Source: Colletes latitarsis
Lineage: Eukaryota; Arthropoda; Insecta; Hymenoptera; Colletidae
Direction: 5' to 3'
Length of the DNA stretch: 64,000 bases
NCBI RefSeq assembly: GCF_051014445.1
Contig: NC_135141.1
Coordinates: 11,656,001 to 11,720,000, forward strand
Both the position numbers and the translations under genes were made by a program. The notes below the pieces were generated by a model. The model was not told the DNA's origin and did not search any database. It saw only the letters and a list, made by a program, of their open reading frames with translations. Shown piece after piece: positions 23,744 through 38,300 of the stretch (its first letter is position 1; each line of letters starts with the position of its first letter).

Positions 23744-24271
23744 CCGGTGTTATTCTCTAAAATATAGATCGAATTCAGGTTTAGTGGCATGTTTCAGTGT
23801 GGTACCACGTTTCTACGTGATCAAGACCAGAAAAAACCCACGATCTGGCTAACAAGTATGCGAAAGATGCAATAGTATGAGCCTGATGAGGGCAAAGCCC
23901 AGACATAACCCTGACCTAACCGGTGTTATCCTCTAAAATATAGATCGAGTCAAGGTTTAGTGGAATGTTTCAGTGTGGTACCACGTTTCTACGTGATCAA
24001 AACCAGAAAAAACCCAGGATCTGGCTAACAAGTATGCGAAAGATGCGATAGTATGTGCCTGATGAGGGCAAAGCCCAGACATAACCCTGACCTATCCGGT
24101 GTTATCCTCTAAAATATAGATCGAGTCAAGGTTTAGTGGAATGTTTCAGTGTGGTACCACGTTTCTACGTGATCAAAACCAGAAAAAACCCAGGATCTGG
24201 CTAACAAGTATGCGAAAGATGCGATAGTATGTGCCTGAAGATGGCAAATCCCAGACATAACACGGACCTTA
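23744..24271. repeat. Run of near-identical single units (TTTCTACGTGATCA type)
   Basis: Units 23744-23919, 23920-24095 and 24096-24271 are each 176 bp and share a rare combination: GTTTAGTGG(A/C)ATGTTTCAG, CCACGTTTCTACGTGATCA and GGCTAACAAGTATGCG. The last two are almost identical and also share TCGAGTCAAGG and GTATGTGCCTGA. This looks like a recent one-unit tandem duplication within an otherwise heterogeneous zone. Related units lie at about 23.4 and 24.5 kb. Confidence 0.8.
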
Positions 24272-27200
24272 CCGGTGTTATCCTCTAAAATATACATCGA
24301 AACCTGGTTTAATTGACTGATTCAGTGTGATACGACATTACTACGTGATCCAAACTAGAAAAAGCCCAGGATCTGACAAACAAGTATACGCAGAATGCGA
24401 AAGTATGAGCCAGATGTGGGCAAATCCCAGACATAACCCAGACCTAACCGGCGTTATTCTCTAAAATATAGATCGAATTCAGGTTTAGTGGAATGTTTCA
24501 GTGTCGTACCACGTTTCTACGTGATCAAAACCAGTAAAACCCTAGGATCTGGCCAACAAGTATGCGATAAATGCGAAAGTATGAGCCAGATGGTTGCAAA
24601 TCCCAGACATAACCCAGACCTAACCGGTGTTATCCTCTAAAATATAGATCGAAACCAGGTTTAATTGACAGCGTCAGTGTGGTACCACATTTCTACGTGA
24701 TCCAAACCAGGAAAAACCCAGGATCTGGCTAACAAATATGAGAAAGATGCGATAGCATGAGCCTGATGAGGGCAAATCCCAGACATAAGCCAGACCTAAC
24801 CGTTGTTATCCTCTAAAATATTGATCCAATCCAAGTTTAATTGACAGTTTCAGTGTGGTACCACGTTACTACGTGATCCAAACTTGAAAAAGCCCAGGAT
24901 CTGGCCAACAGGTATGCGAATGATGCGAAGGTATGAGCCAGATGGGGGCAAATCACAGACATAGCCCAGACCTAACCAGTGTTATCGTCTAAAATATAGA
25001 TCGAATCCAGGTTTAGTGGACTCTTTCAGTGTGGTACCACATTTGTACGTGATCCAAACCAGAAAAAACCCAGGATCTGGCTAACAAGTATGCGAAAGAT
25101 GCGATAGTATGAGCCAGATGATGGCAAATGCCATACATAACCCAGACTTAACCGGTGTTATCCTCTAAAATATTGAGCCAATCCAGGTTGAATTGACTGT
25201 TTCAGTGTGGTACCATATTTGTACGTGATCCAAACTAGTAAAAGCCCAGGCTCTGACCAACAAGTATGCGATAAATGCGAAATTATGAGCCTGATGAGGG
25301 CAAATCCCAGACATAACCCTGACCTAACCGGTGTTATCCTCTAAAATATAAATCGAAACCAGGTTTAATTGATTGTTTCAGTGTGGTACCACATTACTAC
25401 GTGATCCAAACAAGAAAACCGCAGGATCTGGCCAACAGGTATGCGAAAGACGCGATAGTATGAGCCAGATGAGGGCAAATCCCAGACATAACCCAGACCT
25501 AACCAGTGTTATCCTCTAAAATATAGATCGAATCCAGGTTTAATTGACTGTTTCAGTGTGGTACGACATTACTACGTGATCCAAACCAGAGGAAAACGCA
25601 GGATCTGGCGAACAAGTTTGTGATAAATGCGAAAGTATGAGCCAGATGAGGGCAAATCCCAGACATAACCCAGACCTAACCTGTGTTATCCTCCAAAATA
25701 TAAATCGAAACCAGGCTTAATTGACTGTTTCAGTGTGGTACCACATTACTGCGTGATCCAAACCAGAAATAGCCCAGGATCTGGCCAACAGGAATGCGAA
25801 AGATGCGATAGTATGAGCCTGATGAGGGCAAATGCCAGACATAACCCAGACACAACCGGTGTTATCCTCTAAAATATACATCCAAACCAGGTTTAATTAA
25901 CTGTTTCAGGGTTATCCAAACCAGAAAAAACCCAGGATCTGGCTAACAAGTATGCGAAAGATGCGATAGTATGAGCCTGATGAAGCCAAATCCCAGTCAT
26001 AAACCTGACCTAACCGGTGTTATCCTCTAAAATATAGATCGAAACCAGGTTTAATTGACTGTTTCAGTGTGGTACCACGTTACGGCGTGATCCAAACCAG
26101 AAAACCCCTGGATCTGGCCAACAGGTATGCGAAAGATGCGATAGTATGAGCCAGATCAAGGCAAATCCCAGACATAACCCTGACCTAACCTGTGTTATCC
26201 TCTAAAATATAAATCCAAACCAGGCTTAATTGACTGTTTCAGTGTGGTACCACATTACTGCGTGATCCAAACCAGAAATAGCCCAGGATCTGGCCAACAG
26301 GTATGCGAAGGATGCGAAAGTATGAGCCAGATGAGGGCAAATCCCAGACATAAGCCAGACATAACCGGTGTTATCCTCTAAAATATTGATCCAATCCAAG
26401 TTTAATTGACTGTTTCAGTGTGGTACCACATTACTACGTGATTCAAACAAGAAAACCCCAGGATCTGGCCAACAGGTATGCGAAAGACGCGATAGTATGA
26501 GCCAGATGAGGGCAAATCCCAGACATAACCCAGATCTAACCAGTGTTATCCTCTAAAATATAGATCGAATCCAGGTTCAATTGACTGTTTCAGTGTGGTA
26601 CGACATTACTACGTGATCCAAACCAGAGGAAAACGCAGGATCTGGCGAACAAGTTTGCGATAATTGCGAAAGTATGAGCCAGATGAGGGCAAATCCCAGA
26701 CATAACCCAGACCTAACCGGTGTTATCCTCTAAAATGTAGATCGAGACCAGGTTTAATTGACAGTTTCAGTGTGGCACCACATTACTACGTGATCCAAAC
26801 CAGAAAACCCCTCGATCTGGCCAACAGGTATGCGAAAGATGCGATAGTATGAGCCAGATCATGGCAAATCCCAGACATAACCCTGACCTAACCTGTGTTA
26901 TCCTCTAAAATATAAATCGAAACCAGGCTTAATTGACTGTTTCAGTGTGGTACCACATTACTGCGTGATCCAAACCAGAAACAGCCCAGGATCTGGCCAA
27001 CAGGAATGCGAAAGATGCGATAGTATGAGCCTGATGAGGGCAAATCCCAGACATAACCCAGACACCACCGGTGATATCCTCTAAAATATACATCCAAACC
27101 AGGTTTAATTAACTGTTTGAGGGTTATCCAAGCCAGAAAAAACCCAGGATCTGGCTAACAAGTATGCGAAAGATGCGATAGTATGAGCCTGATGAAGGCA

Positions 27201-28370
27201 AATCCCAGTCATAAACCTGACCTAACCGGTGTTATCCTCTAAAATATAGATCGAAACCAGGTTTAATCGACTGTTTCAGTGTGGTACCACGTTACAGCGT
27301 GATCCAAACCAGAAATAGCCCAGGATCTGGCCAACAGGTATGCGAAAGATGCGAAAGCATGAGCCGGATGAGGGCAAATGCCAGACATAATCCAGACCCA
27401 ACCGGTGTTATCCTCTAAAATATAGATCGAAACCAGATTTAATTTTCTGTTTCAGTGTGGTAGCACATTACTACGTGATACAAACCAGAGGAAAACCCAG
27501 GATCTGGCGAACAAGTTTGCGATAAATGCGAAAGTATGAGCCAGATGAGGGCAAATCCCAGACATATGCCAGACCTAACTGGTGTTATGCTCTAAAATAT
27601 TGATCCAATCCAAGTTTAATTGACTGTTTCAGTGTTGTACCATATTACTAAGTGATCCAAACTAGAAAAAGTCCAGGATCTGGCCAACAGGTATGCGAAT
27701 AATGCGATAGTATGAGCCAGATGAGGGCAAATCCCAGACATAACCCAGACCTAACCGGTGATATCCTCTAAAATATTCATCCAATCCAAGTTTATTTGAC
27801 AGTTTCAGGGTAGTACCATATTACTACGTGATCCAAACTTGAAAAAGCCCAGGATCTGGCCAACAGGTATGCCAATAATGCGATAGTATGAGCCAGATGA
27901 GGGCAAATCCCAGACATAACCCAGACCTAACCGGTGATATCCGCTAAAATATAGATCGAAACCAGGTTTAAGTGACAGATTCAGTGTGGTACCACATTAC
28001 AACGTGATCCAAACCAGAAAGCGCTAGGATCTGGCCAACAGGTATGCGAAAGATGCGATAGTATGAGCCAGATGATGGCAAATCCCAGACATAACCCTGA
28101 CCGAACCGGTGTTATCCTCTAAAATATGAATCGAAACCAGGTTTAATTGATTGTTTCAGTGTGGTACCACATTACAGCCTGATCCAAACCAGAAATAGCC
28201 CAGGATCTGGCCAACATGTATGCGAAACATGCGAAAGTATGAGCCAGATGAGGGCAAATCCCAGACATAACCCTGACCGAACCGGTGTTATCCTCTATAA
28301 TATAAATCGAAACCAGGTTTAATTGACTGTTTCAGTGTGGTACCACATTACTACGTGATCCAAACAAGAG

Positions 28371-28989
28371 GAAAACCCAGGATCTGGCGAACAAGTTTGC
28401 GATAAATGCGAAAGTATGAGCCAGATGAGAGCAAATCCCAGACATAAGCCAGACCTAACTATTGTTATGCTCTAAAATATTGATCCAATCCAAGTTTAAT
28501 TGACTGTTTCAGTGTGGTATCACATTACTACGTGATCCAAACCAGAAAACCCCAGGATCTGGCCAACAGGTATGCTAAAGATGCGATAGTATGTGCCAGA
28601 TGATGGCAAATCCCAGACATAAACCTGACGGAACCGGTGTTATCCTCTAAAATATAAATCGAAACCAGGTTTAATTGACTGTTTCAGTGTGGTACCACAT
28701 TACTGCGTGATCTAAACCAGAAAAAGCCCAGGATCTGGCCAACAGGTATGCGAAAGATGCGATAGTATGAGCCAGATGATGGCAAATCCCAGACATAACC
28801 CTGACCTAACCGGTGTTATCCTCTAAAATATAAATCGAGACCAGGTTTAATTGACTGTTTCAGGATAACCGGTGTTATCCTCTAAAATCCTGATCCAATC
28901 CTAGTTTAATTGACAGTATCAGTGTTGTACCACATTACTACGTGATCCAAACTAGATAAAGCCCAGGATCTGGCCAACAGGTATGCGAA
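28371..28989. repeat. 1.29-kb-spaced duplication, copy 1
   Basis: This stretch matches 29658-30276 at offset 1287. Shared markers are GATGAGAGCAAATCCC, CTAACTATTGTTATGC, GTATGTGCCAGATGATGG, ACATAAACCTGACC(or G)GAACC, a 59-bp unit (28862) and CTAGATAAAGCCCAGG. The copies split at GTATGCGAA followed by AGATG or TGATG. Confidence 0.83.
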
Positions 28990-29044
28990 AGATGCGATAG
29001 TATGAGCCAGATGAAGGCAAATACCAGTCATAACCCAGTCCTAA

Positions 29045-29655
29045 CCGGTGTTATCCTCTAAAATATAGATCGAATCCAGGTTTAGTGGACTGTTTCAGTG
29101 TGGTATCACATTTGTACGTGATCCAAACCAGAAAAAACCCAGGATCTGGCTAACAAGTATGCGAAAGATGCGATAGTATGAGCCAGATGAAGGCAAATAC
29201 CAGTCATAACCCAGTCCTAACCGGTGTTATCCTCTAAAATATAGATCGAATCCAGGTTTAGTGGACTGTTTCAGTGTGGTACCACATTTGTACGTGATCC
29301 AAACTAGAAAAAGCCCAGGCTCTGACCAACAAGTATGCGATAAATTGCGAAATTATGAGCCTGATGAGGGCAAATCCCAGACATAACCCTGACCTAACCG
29401 GTGTTGTCCTCTAAAATATAAATCGAAACCAGGTTGACTGTTTCAGTGTGGTAACATATTACTGCGTGATCCAAACCAGAAATAGCCCCGGATCTGGCCA
29501 ACATGTATGCGAAAGATGCGAAAGTATGAGCCAGATGAGGGCAAATCCCAGACATAACCCTGACCGAGCCGGTGTTATCCTCCAAAATATAAATCGTAAC
29601 CAGGTTTAATTGATTGTTTCAGTGTGGTACCACATTACTGCGTGATCCAAACCAG
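29045..29655. repeat. 1.80-kb-spaced duplication, copy 1
   Basis: This stretch matches 30842-31452 at offset 1797. A private short deletion, ACCAGGTTGACTG at about 29428 (others have AGGTTTAATTGACTG), and GTGGTAACATATTACTGCG occur in both. Just upstream, the words GATGAAGGCAAATACC and CAGTCATAACCCAGTCC are repeated one unit apart, showing a further single-unit duplication. Confidence 0.83.
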
Positions 29656-29657
29656 AG

Positions 29658-30276
29658 GAAAACCCAGGATCTGGCGAACAAGTTTGCGATAAATGCGAAA
29701 GTATGAGCCAGATGAGAGCAAATCCCAGACATAAGCCAGACCTAACTATTGTTATGCTCTAAAATATTGATCCAATCCAAGTTTAATTGACTGTTTCAGT
29801 GTGGTATCACATTACTACGTGATCCAAACCAGAAAACCCCAGGATCTGGCCAACAGGTATGCTAAAGATGCGATAGTATGTGCCAGATGATGGCAAATCC
29901 CAGACATAAACCTGACCGAACCGGTGTTATCCTCTAAAATATAAATCGAAACCAGGTTTAATTGACTGTTTCAGTGTGGTACCACATTACTGCGTGATCT
30001 AAACCAGAAAAAGCCCAGGATCTGGCCAACAGGTATGCGAAAGATGCGATAGTATGAGCCAGATGATGGCAAATCCCAGACATAACCCTGACCTAATCGG
30101 TGTTATCCTCTAAAATATAAATCGAGACCAGGTTTAATTGACTGTTTCAGGATAACCGGTGTTATCCTCTAAAATACTGATCCAATCCTAGTTTAATTGA
30201 CAGTTTCAGTGTTGTACCACATTACTACGTGATCCAAACTAGATAAAGCCCAGGATCTGGCCAACAGGTATGCGAA
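29658..30276. repeat. 1.29-kb-spaced duplication, copy 2
   Basis: This is the partner of 28371-28989, including the 59-bp unit at 30149. It is flanked on both sides by the two copies of the next duplication (29045-29655 and 30842-31452), so the two families of copies are interleaved as A-B-A-B. Confidence 0.82.
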
Positions 30277-30841
30277 TGATGCGAACGTATGAGCCAGATG
30301 GGGGCAAATCACAGACATAACCCAGACCTAACCAGTGTTATCCTCTAGAAAATACATCGAAACCAGGTTTAATTAACTGTTTCAGGGTTTTCCAAACCAG
30401 AAAAAACCCAGGATCTGGCTAACAAGTATGCGAAAGATGCGATAGTATGAGCCTGATGAAGGCAAATACCAGTCATAACCCAGTCCTAACCGGTGTTATC
30501 CTCTAAAATATAGATCGAATCCAGGTTTAGTGGACTGTTTCAGTGTGGTACCACATTTGTGCGTGGTCCAAACCAGAAAAAACCCTGGATCTGGCTAACA
30601 GGTATGCGAAAGATGCGAAAGTATGAGCCAGATGAGGGCAAATCCCAGACATAACCCAGACAAAACCGGTGTTATCCTCTAAAATATAGATCGAAACCAG
30701 GTTTAATTGACAGCGTCAGTGTGGTACCACATTTGTACGTGATCCAAACCAGAAAAAACCCAGGATAAGGCTAATAAATATGCGAAAGATGCGATAGTAT
30801 GAGCCTGATGGGGGCAAATCACAGACATAGCCCAGACCTAA

Positions 30842-31452
30842 CCAGTGTTATCCTCTAAAATATAGATCGAATCCAGGTTTAGTGGACTGTTTCAGTGTGG
30901 TATCACATTTGTACGTGATCCAAACCAGAAAAGACCCAGGATCTGGCTAACAAGTATGCGAAAGATGCGATAGTATGAGCCAGATGAAGGCAAATACCAG
31001 TCATAACCCAGTCCTAACCGGTGTTATCCTCTAAAATATAGATCGAATCCAGGTTTAGTGGACTGTTTCAGTGTGGTACCACATTTGTACGTGATCCAAC
31101 CTAGAAAAAGCCCAGGCTCTGACCAACAAGTATGCGATAAATTGCGAAATTATGAGCCTGATGAGGGCAAATCCCAGACATAACCCTGACCTAACCGGTG
31201 TTATGCTCTAAAATATAAATCGAAACCAGGTTGACTGTTTCAGTGTGGTAACATATTACTGCGTGATCCAAACCAGAAATAGCCCCGGATCTGGCCAACA
31301 TGTATGCGAAAGATGCGAAAGTATGAGCCAGATGAGGGCAAATCCCAGACATAACCCTGACCGAGCCGGTGTTATCCTCTAAAATATAAATCGTAACCAG
31401 GTTTAATTGATTGTTTCAGTGTGGTACCACATTACTGCGTGATCCAAACCAG
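30842..31452. repeat. 1.80-kb-spaced duplication, copy 2
   Basis: This is the partner of 29045-29655. It has GTTATGCTC where copy 1 has GTTGTCCTC. The shared private deletion AGGTTGACTG is at 31228. Confidence 0.82.
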
Positions 31453-32310
31453 AAATAGCCCAGGATCTGGCCAACAGGTATGCGAAAGATGCGAAAGTAT
31501 GAGCCAGATAAGGGCAAATGCCAGACATAACCCGGACCCGACCTTTGTTATCCTCTAAAATATACATCGAAACCAGGTTTAGTTGACTGTTTCAGGGTTA
31601 TCCAAACCAGAAAAAGCCCAGGATCTGGCCAACAGGTATGCGAAAGACGCGATAGTATGAGCCAGATGAGGGCAAATCCCAGACATAACCCAGACCTAGC
31701 CAGTGTTATCCTCTAAAATATAGATCGAATCCAGGTTTAATTGACTGTTTCAGTGTGGTACGACATGACTACGTGATCCAAACCAGAGGAAAACGCAGGA
31801 TCTGGCGAACAAGTCTGCGATAAATGCGAAAGTATGAGTCAGATGAGGGCAAACCCCAGACATAACCCAGACCTAACCGGTGTTATCCTCTAAAATATAG
31901 ATCGAAACCAGGTTTAATTGACAGTTTCAGTGTGGTACCACATTACTACGTGATCCAAATCAGAAAACCCCTGGATCTGGCCAACAGGTATGCGAAAGAT
32001 GCGATAGTATGAGCCAGATGATGGCAAATCCCAGACATAACCCTGACCTAACCGGTGTTATCCTCTAAAATATAAATCGAAACCAGGCTTAATTGACTGT
32101 TTCAGTGTGGTACCACATTACTGCGTGATCCAAACCAGAAATTGCCCAGGATCTGGCCAACAGGTATGCGAAAGATGCGAAAGTATGAGCCTGATGAGGG
32201 CAAATACCAGACATAACCCAGACCCAACCGGTGTTATCCTCTAAAATATACATCGAAACCAGGTTTAATTAACTGTTTCAGGGTTATCCAAACCAGAAAA
32301 AACCCAGGAT

Positions 32311-35300
32311 CTGGCGAACAAGTTTGCGATAAATGCGAAAGTATGAGCCAGATGAGAGCAAATCCCAGACATAAGCCAGACCTAACTTGTGTTATGCTCT
32401 AAAATATTCATCCAATCCAAGTTTAATTGGCTGTTTCAGTGTGGTATCACATTACTACGTGATCCAAACCAGGAAACCCCAGGATCTGGCCAACAGGTAT
32501 GCTAAAGATGCGATAGTATGTGCCAGATGATGGCAAATCCCAGACATAACCCTGACCGAACCGGTGTTATCCTCTAAAATATACATCGAGACCACGTTTA
32601 ATTGACTGTCTCAGGGTTATCCAGATCAGAAAAAGCCCAGGATCTGGCCTACAGGCTTGCGAAAGTTGCGAAGGTATGAGCCACATGGGGGCAAATCACA
32701 GACATAACCAAAGACCTAACCAGTGTTATCCTCTAAAAAATACATCGAAACCATGTTTAATTGACCGTTTCGGTGTGGTACGACATTATTACGTGATCCA
32801 AACCAGAGGAAAACCCAGGATCTGGCGAACAAGTTTGCGATAAATTCGAAAGTATGAGCCAGAAGAGGGCAAATCCCAGACATAAGCCAGACGTAACTGG
32901 TGTTATGCTCTAAGATATTGATCCAATCCAAGTTTAATTGACAGTTTCAGTGTGGTACCACATTACTACGTGATCCAAACTAGAAAAAGTCCAGGATCTG
33001 GCCAACAGGTATGCGAATGATACGATAGTATGTGCCAGATGATGGCAAATCCCAGACATAACCCTGACCGAACCGGTGTTATCCTCTAAAATATAAATCG
33101 AAACCAGGTTTAATTGACTGTTTCAGTGTGGTACAACATTACTGCGTGAAGCAAACCAGAAAAAGCCCAGGATCTGGCCAAGAGGTATGCGAAAGATGCG
33201 ATATTATGAGCCAGATGATGGCAAATCACAGACATAACCCAGTCCTAACCGGTGTTATCCTCTAAAATATAGATCGAAACCAGGTTTAATTGACAGTTTC
33301 AGTGTTGTACCACATTAGTACGTGATCCAAACTAGAAAAAGCCCAGGATCTGGCCAACAGGTATGCGAAAGATGGGATAGTATGAGCCAGATGATGGCAA
33401 ATCCCAGACATAACCCTGACCTAACCGGTATTATCCTCTAAAATATTAATCGAGACCACGTTTAATTGACTGTCTCAGGGTTATCCAGATCAGAAAAAGC
33501 CCAGGATGTGGCCTACAGGTATGCGAAAGATGGGATAGTATGAGCCAGATGATGGCAAATCCCAGACATAACCCTGACCTAACCGGTATTATCCTCTAAA
33601 ATATTAATCGAGACCAGGTTTAATTGACTGTTTCAGGATAACCGGTGTTATCCTCTAAAATATTGATCCAATCCAAGTTTAGTTGACAGTTTCAGTGTTG
33701 TACCACATTACTACGTGATCCAAACTAGAAAAAGCCCAGGATCTGGCCAACAGGTATGCGAATGATGCGAAGGTATGAGCCAGATGGGGGCAAATCACAG
33801 ACATAACCCAGACCTAACCAGTGTTATCCTGTAAAAAATACATTGAAACCATGTTTAATTGACTGTTTCGGTGTGGTACGACATTACTACGTGATCCAAA
33901 CCAGAGGAAAACTCAGGATCTGGCGAACAAGTTTGCGATAAATGCGAAAGTATGAGCCAGAAGAGGGCAAATCCCAGACATAAGCCAGACGTAACTGGTG
34001 TTATGCTCTAAGATATTGATCCAATCCAAGTTTAATTGACAGTTTCAGTGTGGTACCACATTACTACGTGAACCAAACCAGAAAAAGCCCAGGATCTGGC
34101 CTACAGGTATGCGAATGATGCGAAGGTATGAGCCAGATGAGGACAAATCACAGACATAACCCAGACCTATCCAGTGTTATCCACTAAAATATAGATCGAA
34201 TCCAGGTTTAGTGGACTGTTTCAGTGTGGTACCACATTACTGCGTGATCCAAACCAGAAATAGCCCAGGATCTGGCCAACAGGTATGCGAATGATGCGAA
34301 GGTATGAGCCAGATGAAGGCAAATCGCAGACATGACCCATACCCAACCGGTGTTATCCTCTGAAATATACATCGAGACCAGGTTTAATTGACTCTTTCAG
34401 GGTTATCCAATCCAGAAAAACCCCAGGATCTGGCCTACAGGTATGCGAAAGATGTGATAGTATGAGCCAGATGGTGGCAAATCCCAGACATGTCTCTGAC
34501 CTAAGCGGTGTTATCCTCTAAAATATAAATCGAAACCAGGTATAATTGACTGTTTCAGGATAACCGGTGTTATCCTCCAAAATATTGATCCAATCCAAGT
34601 TTAATTGACAGTTTCAGTCTGGTACCACATTACTACGTGACCCAAATCTGAAAATCCCAGGATCTGGCGAACAAGTTTGCGATAAATGCGAAACTATGAG
34701 CCAGATGAGGGCAAATCCCAGATATAAGCCAGACCTAACCGGTGATATGCTCTAAAATATTGAACCAATCCAAGTTTAATTGACTGTTTCAGTGTGGTAT
34801 CACATTACTACGTGATCCATACCTGAAAACCCCAGGATCTGGCCAACAGGTATGCGAAAGATGCGATACTATGAGCCAGATGATGGCAAATCCCAGACAT
34901 AATCCAGACCCAACCGGTGTTATTCTCTAAAATATAGATCGAATCCAGGCTTAATTGACTGTTTCAGTGTGGTACCACATTACTACGTGATCCAAACCAG
35001 AAAAAACCCAGGATCTTGCTAACAAGTATGCGAAAGATTCGGTAGTATGAGCCTGATGAGGGCAAATCCCAGACATAACCCTGACCGAACCGGTGTTATC
35101 CTCTAAAATATACATCGAAACAAGGTTTAATTGATAGTTTCAGTGTGGTACCACATTACTGCGTGATCCAAACCAGAGGAAAATCCAGGATCTGGCGAAC
35201 AAGTTCGCGATAATTGCGAAGGTATGAGCCAGATGAGGGCAAATCCCAGACATAAGCCAGACCTAACCGGTGTTATCCTCTAAAATACTGATCCAATCCA

Positions 35301-38300
35301 CGTTTAATTGACTGTTTCAGTGTGGTATCACATTACTACCTGATCCAAACTAGAAAAAGCCCAGGATCTGGCCAACAGGTATGCGAAAGATGCGAAAGTA
35401 TGAGCCTGATGAGGGCAAATGCCAGACATAACCCAGACCAAACCGGTGTTATCCTCTAAAATATAGATCGAAACCTGGTTTACTTGACAGCTTCAGTGTG
35501 GTACCACATTACGACGTGATCCAAACCAGAAAACCCCAGGATCTGGCCAACAGGTATGCGAAAGATGCGATAGTATGTGCCAGATGATGGCAAATCCCAG
35601 ACATAACCCTGACCGAACCTGTGTTATCCTCTAAAATATAAATCGAAACCAGGTTTAATTGATTGTTTCAGTGTGGTACCACATTACTGCGTGATCCAAA
35701 CCAGAAATAGCCCAGGATCGGGCCAACCGGTATACGAAAGATGCCAAAGTATGAGCCAGATGAGGGTAAATGCCAGACATAAGCCGGACCCAACCGGTGT
35801 TACCCTCTAAAATATTGATTCAATCCAAGTTTAATTGACCGTTTCTGTGTGGTACCACATTACTGCGTGATCCAAACCAGAAATAGCCCCGTATCTGGCC
35901 AACAGGTATGCGAAAGATGCGAAAGTATGAGCCAGATGAGGGCAAATGCCAGACATAACCCAGACCCAACCGGTGTTATCCTCTAAAATATACATAGAGA
36001 CCAGGTTTAATTGACTGTTTCAGGGTTATCCAGACCAGAAAAAGCCCAGGATCTGGCCTACAGGTATGCGAAAATGCGATAGTATGAGCCAGATGATGGC
36101 AAATCCCAGACATAATCCAGACCCAACCGGTGTTATCCTCCAAAATATACATCGAAACCAGGCTTAATTGACTGTTTCAGTGTGGTACCACATTACTGCG
36201 TGATCCAAACCAGAAATAGCCCAGGATCTGGCCAACAGGTATGCGAAAGATGCGAAAGTATGAGCCTGATGAGGGCAAATGCCAGACATAACCCAGACCC
36301 AACCGGTGTTACCCTCTAAAATATACATCAAAACCAGGTTTAATTGACTGTTTCAGGGTTATCCAAACCAGAAAAAGCCCAGGATCTGGCCAACAGCTAT
36401 GCGAAAGATGCGATAGTATGAGCCAGATGATTGCAAATCCCAGACATAACCCTGACCTAACCGGTGTTATCCTCTAATATATATATCGAGACCAGGTTTG
36501 ATTGACTGTTTCAGTGTGGTACCACATTACAGCGTGATCCAAACCAGAAATAGCCCAGGATTTGGCCAACAGGTATGCGAAAGATGCGAAAGTATGAGCC
36601 AGATGAGGGCAAATGCCAGACATAATCCAGACCCAACCGTTGTTATCCTATAAAATATAGATCGAAACCAGGTTTAATTGACAGTTTCAGTGTGGTACCA
36701 CATTACTACGTGATCCAAACCAGCGGAAAACCCAGGATCTGGCGAACAAGTTTGCGATAAATGCGAAAGTATGAGCCACATGTGGGCAAATCCCAGACAT
36801 AAGCATGACCTAACTGGTGTTATGCTCTAAAATATTGATCCAATCCGAGTTGAATTGACTGTTTCAGTGTGGTATCACATTACTACGTGATCCAAACCAG
36901 AAAACCTCAGGATCTGGCCAACAGCTATGCTAAATATGCGAAAGTATGAGCCTGATGAGGGCAAATGCCAGACATAACCCAGACCAAACCGGTATTATCC
37001 TCCAAAATATACATCGAAACCAGGCTTAATTGACTGTTTCAGTGTGGTACCACATTACTGCGTGATCCATACCAGAAATAGCCCAGGATCTGGCCAACAG
37101 GTATGCGAAAGATGCGATAGGATGAGCCAGATGATGGCAAATCCCAGACATAACCCTGACCTAACCGGTGTTATCCTCCAAAATATAGATCGAGTCCAGG
37201 TTTAGTGGACTGTTTCAGTGTGGTACCACATTTGTACGTGATCCAAACCAGAAATAGCTCAGGAACTGGCCAACGGGTATGCGAAAGATGCGAAAGTATG
37301 AGCCTGGTGAGGGCAAATGCCAGACATAACCCAAACCAAACCGGTGTTATCCTCTAAAATATACATCGAAACCAGGCTTAATTGACTGTTTCAGTATGGT
37401 ACGACATTACTACGTGATCCAAACAAGAAAAAGCCCAGGATCTGGCCAACAGGTATGCGAATGATGCGAAGGTATGAGCCAGATGAGGACAAATCACAGA
37501 CATAACCCAGACCTATCCAGTGTTATCCTCTAAAATATAGATCGAATCCAGGTTTAGTGGACTGTTTCAGTGTGGTACCACATTACTACGTGATCCAAAC
37601 CAGAAAAAACCCAGGATCTTGCTAACAAGTATGCGAAAGATTCGGTAGTATGAGCCTGATGAGGGCAAATCCCAGACATAACCCTGACCGAACCGGTGTT
37701 ATCCTCTAAAATATACATCGAAACCAGGTTTAATTGATAGTTTCAGTGTGGTACCACATTACTGCGTGATCCAAACCAGAGGAAAATCCAGGATCTGGCG
37801 AACAAGTTTGCGATAATTGCGAAGGTATGAGCCAGATGAGGGCAAATCCCAGACATAAGCCAGACCTAACCGGTGTTATCCTCTAAAATACTGATCCAAT
37901 CCACGTTTAATTGACTGTTTCAGTGTGGTATCACATTACTACCTGATTCAAACTAGAAAAAGCCCAGGATCTGGCCAACAGGTATGCGAAAGATGCGAAA
38001 GTATGAGCCTGATGAGGGCAAATGACAGACATAACCCAGACCAAACCGGTGTTATCCTCTAAAATATAGATCGAAACCAGGTTTAATTGACAGTTTCAAT
38101 GTGGTACCACATTACTACGTGATCCAAACTTGAAAAAGCCCAGGATCTGGCCAACAGGTATGCGAATGATGCGAAGGTATATGCCAGATGAGGGCAAATC
38201 ACAGACATAACCCAGACCTAACTAGTGTTATCCTCTAAAATATAAATCGAAACCTGGTTTAATTGACTGTTTCAGTGTGGTACCACATTACTGCGTGATC

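Larger units (their letters stand above)
20080..28330. repeat. Heterogeneous satellite core, no 59-bp units
   Basis: About 47 units lie here in which no 59-bp unit was found and only four or five 158-bp units are present. Neighbouring units differ more than elsewhere: for example TTTATCCAAAGCAGTAATACCC near 22750, a GACGTGTGTTATCC boundary near 22862, GATTCCAAATCTCAGACC near 23010, TGCTTGATCC near 23112 and several CCTAGGATCTGG variants. Repeated pairs of units with CAGGCTTAATTGAC and GATCAAGGC or GATCATGGC occur near 25.7-27.3 kb. No gene, RNA or mobile element is seen. Confidence 0.75.
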
